Below, piece by piece: positions 59,405 through 64,000 of a stretch of 64,000 nt of DNA (the first letter of the stretch is position 1; every line of letters begins with the position of its first letter). The DNA lies in contig NZ_WIXM01000007.1 of the NCBI RefSeq assembly GCF_010993965.1, positions 62,001 through 126,000 of the forward strand, read 5' to 3'. The notes beneath the pieces are model-generated. The model was not told the DNA's origin. It saw only the letters and a program-made list of their open reading frames with translations, and made no database searches. This stretch comes from Gracilibacillus sp. YIM 98692. GTDB lineage: Bacteria > Bacillota > Bacilli > Bacillales > Amphibacillaceae. Made by a program: the position numbers and the translations under genes.

Positions 59405-61042
59405 CTACAATACTTCATCTGTTTCCGCCACAACACGAAGCACTTCTTCTAATGTTGTCAATCCTTGTTTTATTTTATCTAACCCATCATCTATGAGAAA
59501 TGTCATTCCATTTTGTTTGGCGTAAGTTTTGATTTCCGTAATCCCTTTTTGATTCATCATCATATTTCTTACTGTATCATCAATCACAAATAACTCATGA
59601 ATCGCCATTCTTCCTCGATAACCAATTCCTTTACATGCCGAGCATCCTTTTCCTTCATAGACGGTTGGAACCTCATGATTCCTTTTTACAAAAATATGTC
59701 TTTCCATTTCTGTCACAGCTCTCGGTTCTCTACAATCGGGACAAACCATTTTTACTAAACGTTGTGCCATTACTGCCGTTAGAGAAGATACTATTAAATA
59801 TGGCTCTACTTCCATATCAAAAAGGCGTGGAATCGCATCAATAGCACTATTCGTATGTAAAGTGCTTAATACTAAGTGACCTGTTAAAGCAGAGCGAATG
59901 GCAATTTCAGCTGTTTCTGTATCACGAATTTCCCCTACCATAATAACGTTAGGGTCTTGTCGTAAAATAGATCGAAGTCCTTTTGCAAAAGTAAGGCCAA
60001 TCGAATTGTTGACTTGTACTTGATTAATACCTTCTATCTGATATTCTACAGGGTCTTCTACTGTTACCACATTAACGGAATCATGATTAATTTGATTTAT
60101 CGCTCCATATAAAGTGGTCGTTTTTCCAGAGCCAGTAGGTCCTGTAATTAAAATAATACCAGAAGGCTGCTGGATTACTTTCTCGAATAATTTTTTGTGA
60201 TGGCTGGATAAATGCAGCTCTGATAAATGTTTAAATGCTGTACTTAAATCTAAAATTCTAAGGACAATCTTCTCTCCAAAAAGCGTAGGCAAAGTAGAGA
60301 CACGTAAATCGATTGGTCGACCATCTACGTCAATTCGAACTCTCCCATCTTGTGGTAACCTAGACTCCGTTATGTCTAAGCCTGAAAGAATTTTTGTTCG
60401 AGCAATTAATGCACTTTGGACTTGTTTTTTTAATGTCTTTTCCGTTCTAAGCAAACCATCCACTCGATATCGAACATGAATATGAGATTCTTGTGGTTCT
60501 AAGTGAATATCACTTGCTCTCAGCGCAACACCTGTTTGTAAAATTTGATCTAGAATACGAACGGCTGGGGCATCATCTTCCACCTCGACTCCAGATCCCA
60601 CCATGTCATGATCATAATATTTATTAATAGATTGTAAAATCTCTTCCTTGGAAGCAATCACCGGTTGCACTTGAAAACCTGTGGCCATTTCCAAATCATC
60701 TATCGCAAAATAATCCATCGGGTCGCTCATGGCTACGGTAAGGTCATTATCTTTTTGTGCTATTGGAATTAAAATATGTTCCTTGGCAAATTCCATTGAA
60801 ATTTGACGTGCTGCATTTGGATCAACAGGATAATGGTATAGTGTGACACTTTGTATACCAAGTTGTTGCTCCAATACATCTGTTAATTGTTTCTCGGTAA
60901 TATAACCTTGCGCCAAAAGAGCATCCCCTAGCTTTTGCCCCTCTTGTTTTTGTTCAAGGGCTTGTAAAATTTGCTCTTCGGTTATAATATCAGCAGATTT
61001 TAACAATTCACCTAGCTTTATCTTTTTAAAACGAATGGCCAT
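59405..61042 (-). CDS. pilB: Type IV pilus assembly ATPase PilB
   Basis: A 545-residue extension ATPase. An N-terminal MshEN-type domain (KLGELLKSADIITEEQILQALEQ, repeated style up to about 140) is a known c-di-GMP-binding fold in relatives. Walker A GPTGSGKTT is at 301-309, Asp box near 328-332, Walker B with E371 in MVGEIRDTETAE, and the zinc cysteines C434, C437, C467 and C470. ATG 61042 has AGAAGGTG 7 nt upstream. Full length suggests a true pilus ATPase rather than short competence ComGA. Confidence 0.94.
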   Translation of the reverse strand: MAIRFKKIKLGELLKSADIITEEQILQALEQKQEGQKLGDALLAQGYITEKQLTDVLEQQLGIQSVTLYHYPVDPNAARQISMEFAKEHILIPIAQKDNDLTVAMSDPMDYFAIDDLEMATGFQVQPVIASKEEILQSINKYYDHDMVGSGVEVEDDAPAVRILDQILQTGVALRASDIHLEPQESHIHVRYRVDGLLRTEKTLKKQVQSALIARTKILSGLDITESRLPQDGRVRIDVDGRPIDLRVSTLPTLFGEKIVLRILDLSTAFKHLSELHLSSHHKKLFEKVIQQPSGIILITGPTGSGKTTTLYGAINQINHDSVNVVTVEDPVEYQIEGINQVQVNNSIGLTFAKGLRSILRQDPNVIMVGEIRDTETAEIAIRSALTGHLVLSTLHTNSAIDAIPRLFDMEVEPYLIVSSLTAVMAQRLVKMVCPDCREPRAVTEMERHIFVKRNHEVPTVYEGKGCSACKGIGYRGRMAIHELFVIDDTVRNMMMNQKGITEIKTYAKQNGMTFLIDDGLDKIKQGLTTLEEVLRVVAETDEVL

Positions 61043-61063
61043 ACTCAAACACCTTCTCTTGAT

Positions 61064-62551
61064 CTAATTTTCTACAGGCCGCTCTTCTTCTATCAGTCCG
61101 TCAGTAGAGCTTTCTCCTATATGAAATGGTAAATCATATTTAAATAAATCAAAGGGGTGATAAATAATATCAGATGCCCCAGATAACCGTAATGTCTTTG
61201 CTATTACCGTTCCTCTAATGGTCGTACTACTGTCTCCTACAAAATCTGCAAACGGTGCTAAAATAAATGCTTCATTATCACTGCTTCCGCTCATTTCTAT
61301 ATAACTTCCACCAGTTATGATTACGCCATTAAATCCTCCACTGCCTGTACTCATAATATCCGCATCCTCTGCAAAAATTGTCCCCGTCACTTTTTGAGAA
61401 CCAATTATCGTGAATTCTCTATTGTTACCAGATAAATATAAATTTAATTGCTTTGGATCTCCACCATCATTGATGGACCCATTTCCATTCATGGACAATT
61501 CTTTATCCACATATAGGCTTAAAGATCCTGATCCTACCACATTAATTTGCCCATTATTAATATCCAATGAACCAACGGTTAATTCTCTATCTTCACCGCC
61601 AGTATCTACATTTAAGGTTCGGTTACCTGAAATAGATATTTCTTCAAGTGACATATCTTGATCCACTTCTAAAGTGTAACCATCCGTACTTTTTTTATCG
61701 ATTGTTAACTTACCATCTTCTAACACATTATTACCGTCAACTGTTTCATCTTCTGGCGTATCATATTCAGGAGTTGACGGGAAAGAGGCAAATATCTGAT
61801 CAATGGAACCATTGTCAATTAGATTTGTCACTGTTTCTACAGGCGGCAATTCGCCATTATATTGATCACTATTGATAACTGTTTCTTCAGCCCCTTCAGG
61901 CACATAGATGGTACTATTTGAAAATTGAGCATTGTCCGTTATTTCTATCGTTCCCTCATTCGTACAACTGGTTCCAAAATCCCCTGTAATCGAGCTATTC
62001 TTTTCTATGATGATTTGTGTAGATTGACAACCAACAGAGCCACTTCCGACATAAGATGATAAATTGTCTGGTATGTCAATCATATCAGAAGTTTTCCATC
62101 GTAGCGTTATTTGCTTAGAAATATGTCGCTTTTGATCTCCTATGACACCAGTAGAAGTAATTAAATATTCCCTAGGATTTTGATTTGTTTGGGCTTCAAT
62201 CTTTAATTGGAGTTCGGGATTTTCACCAAAATGTTCAGAAAAAGATTGATTTTCTACTAGTTCTTTAATCGAAATAATCTCTCCCTCTATTTTTTGAAAA
62301 AAATCTGCTTCATTACTGGATCCGTCATATACATTAATCACGGCTTTTTCCAATTGATCAGAGGCAGTCGTTATCCCAGATTCTGCAATATAATAACTAG
62401 CATGATAACTTCTATCAACAGTATTTAAGTGAAAATGTCCAGTTGAGACCGTTAGTAATGATATGGATAAAATCGAAACTATAAGTAATACCATTAAAGT
62501 AATGGTCAAACTAATACCTTCTTCTTTTCGACAAAAGGTTAAATACCTCAC
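61064..62551 (-). CDS. Large PilX-like pilus-associated protein with beta-repeat region
   Basis: A 495-residue protein with a prepilin-like N-terminus (RKEEG, then ISLTITLMVLLIVSILSISLLTVSTG, about 13-38) but no glutamate at position +5, as in PilX-type proteins. After about residue 165 it becomes a long acidic region rich in S, G, N and D with short beta-repeats (SLDINNGQINVVGSGSLSLYVDKELSMNGNGS), resembling a DUF7305 or polymer-forming beta-solenoid domain. It could cap the pilus or act as an adhesin; this is inference. Start GTG with AGGTAGG 8 nt upstream. Confidence 0.75.
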   Translation of the reverse strand: MRYLTFCRKEEGISLTITLMVLLIVSILSISLLTVSTGHFHLNTVDRSYHASYYIAESGITTASDQLEKAVINVYDGSSNEADFFQKIEGEIISIKELVENQSFSEHFGENPELQLKIEAQTNQNPREYLITSTGVIGDQKRHISKQITLRWKTSDMIDIPDNLSSYVGSGSVGCQSTQIIIEKNSSITGDFGTSCTNEGTIEITDNAQFSNSTIYVPEGAEETVINSDQYNGELPPVETVTNLIDNGSIDQIFASFPSTPEYDTPEDETVDGNNVLEDGKLTIDKKSTDGYTLEVDQDMSLEEISISGNRTLNVDTGGEDRELTVGSLDINNGQINVVGSGSLSLYVDKELSMNGNGSINDGGDPKQLNLYLSGNNREFTIIGSQKVTGTIFAEDADIMSTGSGGFNGVIITGGSYIEMSGSSDNEAFILAPFADFVGDSSTTIRGTVIAKTLRLSGASDIIYHPFDLFKYDLPFHIGESSTDGLIEEERPVEN

Positions 62552-62560
62552 TTTAAACGC

Positions 62561-62980
62561 CTACCTTCGAAACATGACTACTGTGGAAATGGTCTCTTCT
62601 TGGGCAAACTCACTCGTTTTACTTGATATCGAGATTTCAATCTGCTCAGCATCAAACACTACTTGAAAGTTAGTAATACTATCTGCTATTACCGCTTCAT
62701 TTTTTATTAAACTGTCCTTTTCCCAATAATATTGATTTGGTCCAACATGTAAGACAGCTTCCTCATACTTAATAGATTCTTGTTTTACAGAACGAATATC
62801 TTTCGTCAATTCCGTTAAAGCACCTCTTACATTCGATTGCTGCTCTATTTTAGCTGTCTGTGTCAGAAACTGTTTTTGGGTGAAAAGATAAATAGAGCCA
62901 ACTAGCATCATAATAACGGATAGCAATCCTATAACAGCTAACAGCTCTATTAATGTAACTCCTTTTTGATTTCGAAACAT
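62561..62980 (-). CDS. Minor prepilin (PilW/ComGF-like)
   Basis: A 139-residue prepilin with leader MFRNQKG and mature end VTLIELLAVIGLLSVIMMLVGSI, with E5 in place. The globular part matches type II secretion/PilW-like pseudopilins only loosely. The ATG at 62980 has GGAG 9 nt upstream and yields a normal short leader; a frame from 62995 is possible and overlaps the upstream stop by 10 nt. Confidence 0.8.
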   Translation of the reverse strand: MFRNQKGVTLIELLAVIGLLSVIMMLVGSIYLFTQKQFLTQTAKIEQQSNVRGALTELTKDIRSVKQESIKYEEAVLHVGPNQYYWEKDSLIKNEAVIADSITNFQVVFDAEQIEISISSKTSEFAQEETISTVVMFRR

Positions 62981-62985
62981 CTGAT

Positions 62986-63426
62986 TCATCTCCATTTATA
63001 AGCTGTCTCTAATTGGCTTACTAGATGTTCGCTTTGGCCTATCCTAAATACTTTTAGTAAGATCTTCTTTATTTTACTATCGATAATAGAATCGGAAAAC
63101 GTTACTTGAATCCTGTATGAGTCTTTTTGTATTTGATAAATGCGGGCGTTTTCTTGTTGTTCAACTAATATAAAGCCTTGCTTTTCTAATTCACTCCACA
63201 TTTCTTCGTAAGTCATCGTTTGACTATATTGATAGATAGATTCGATTTGATCTTGTCCAATATATTGTGCCTCTATAGAATGCTCGGATTTTAAATTGGT
63301 CTTAGACACAAATGCAAAGACAGCAAAAAAGGAAACAGTAATCATGGATAATATCGTAACAGATACCAATACCTCAACTAATGTAAAACCTTTTTGATCA
63401 TGAAAATAGTTAGCTTTTTGAATCAA
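62986..63426 (-). CDS. Minor prepilin (PilV-like)
   Basis: A 146-residue prepilin with processing site DQKG before FTLVEVLVSVTILSMITVSFFAVF (E5 present). The rest is a small globular domain with no cysteines. It has a TTG start with GGGAGGG 6 nt upstream. It is first in the pilus series, 36 nt after folC, which probably shares its transcript. Confidence 0.8.
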   Translation of the reverse strand: MIQKANYFHDQKGFTLVEVLVSVTILSMITVSFFAVFAFVSKTNLKSEHSIEAQYIGQDQIESIYQYSQTMTYEEMWSELEKQGFILVEQQENARIYQIQKDSYRIQVTFSDSIIDSKIKKILLKVFRIGQSEHLVSQLETAYKWR

Positions 63427-63462
63427 ATCGAACCCTCCCTCTTTCCCTATTATACATATTAT

Positions 63463-64000
63463 CTAGGTCTTAAGATACATTTTCATTTTTTCAACAAAAT
63501 GCAATGATCCTGTTATCATGACAACGTCTTCTGTTCTAACAAATTCTTTTAAATAATACCATGCCTGGTAAGGATCCGGAATATAATCAACGTCAAGATA
63601 ATCCACATCTTTGCTAGATAAAGAACGAGGGTGATCAAAACTTGTCACCACTACAGAGTCCGTAACACCATGGAGGATGTGAATCATTTCTGAAATGGCC
63701 TTATCACGAAAACCACTAAATAACACATGTATAGATCTATCCCCGAAATGTACTTTCATTAGTTTAGCTAATTGATCCATGCTTGCCTGATTATGAGCTC
63801 CATCTACATAAATTTTTGGATTTTCGGATATTAACTCCAACCTATTAGACAATTTAGTTTGCTCAAATCCAACATGAATAGCATCATTAGATAACTCTAT
63901 CCCTTTTTCTTGCAAAAGGTTGATCACCATCATCGCATTAGCCGCATTTTCCATTTGATGACTGCCGATCATCTTAATCATTAAAGGTATTTCTTCACCC
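63463..64000 (-). CDS. folC: Folylpolyglutamate synthase FolC, C-terminal part (cut by window end)
   Basis: The frame continues off the right edge, so only the last 178 residues are seen: the Mur ligase-like C-terminal domain with GSHQMENAANAMMVINLL, YVDGAHNQASMDQLAKLM (the conserved DGAHN) and VLFSGFRDKAISEMI. FolC adds glutamates to folates. It precedes comC in B. subtilis; here eight genes lie between them. Confidence 0.93.
   Translation of the reverse strand, partial: GEEIPLMIKMIGSHQMENAANAMMVINLLQEKGIELSNDAIHVGFEQTKLSNRLELISENPKIYVDGAHNQASMDQLAKLMKVHFGDRSIHVLFSGFRDKAISEMIHILHGVTDSVVVTSFDHPRSLSSKDVDYLDVDYIPDPYQAWYYLKEFVRTEDVVMITGSLHFVEKMKMYLKT

Overview
The window comes from a low-GC, endospore-forming Gram-positive bacterium of the family Bacillaceae. 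Evidence: AGGAGG-type ribosome binding sites, sporulation genes (spoVB, bofC, safA, spo0B, spoIVFA/FB, spoIIB, an rsfA-like gene), a hisS T-box, an L27 with the cleavable Firmicute N-terminus, and gene order closely matching the Bacillus subtilis recD2-to-folC arc. A genus cannot be fixed from the sequence; moderately halophilic relatives such as Oceanobacillus, Virgibacillus or Gracilibacillus are plausible (inference).

Layout. 1-4.4 kb (minus): recD2 (cut by the window edge), a TPR protein, mnmA, a cysteine desulfurase and cymR, i.e. tRNA thiolation and cysteine/sulfur control. 4.7-6.8 kb (plus): rarA and an RsfA-like prespore regulator. 6.86-7.09 kb (minus): a 6S RNA with its own promoter. 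7.1-10.6 kb (minus): hisS-aspS behind a T-box leader. 10.8-11.5 kb (plus): a cell-wall amidase. 12-21.1 kb (minus): dtd, rel, apt, recJ, lapA-like, secDF, comN. 21.3-25.6 kb: spoVB and yrzE-like (plus), a YetF-like protein and an ArsB/NhaD-type transporter (minus). 25.8-34.3 kb: yajC-tgt-queA-DUF2905-ruvB-ruvA, an MFS transporter, bofC, yebC, safA. 34.4-39.9 kb: NAD synthesis, nadB-nadC-nadA facing nifS-niaR across a shared control region. 40.2-53.5 kb (minus): pheB-pheA, obg-spo0B, the L21/Prp/L27 operon with leader RNA, an RNase E/G-family gene, spoIVFA-spoIVFB, minCD, mreBCD, radC, then spoIIB.

54.7-63.4 kb is the main departure from the B. subtilis map. Around the usual comC position between folC and spoIIB sits a compact type IV pilus locus: two minor prepilins, a large PilX-like protein, PilB, PilC, a major pilin, the prepilin peptidase, PilM, PilN and PilO. 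No retraction ATPase PilT is in the window.

The longer intergenic gaps are filled with dispersed repeats. I separate three families: A (about 150 bp, potentially pseudoknotted; five copies, one of which supplies the nadC stop codon), B (about 110 bp, always just 3' of a plus-strand gene, with a covarying hairpin), and C (GC-richer palindromic element of about 130 bp plus a tail). They abut or truncate one another at several places. Several rho-independent terminators are built into the ends of coding sequences.
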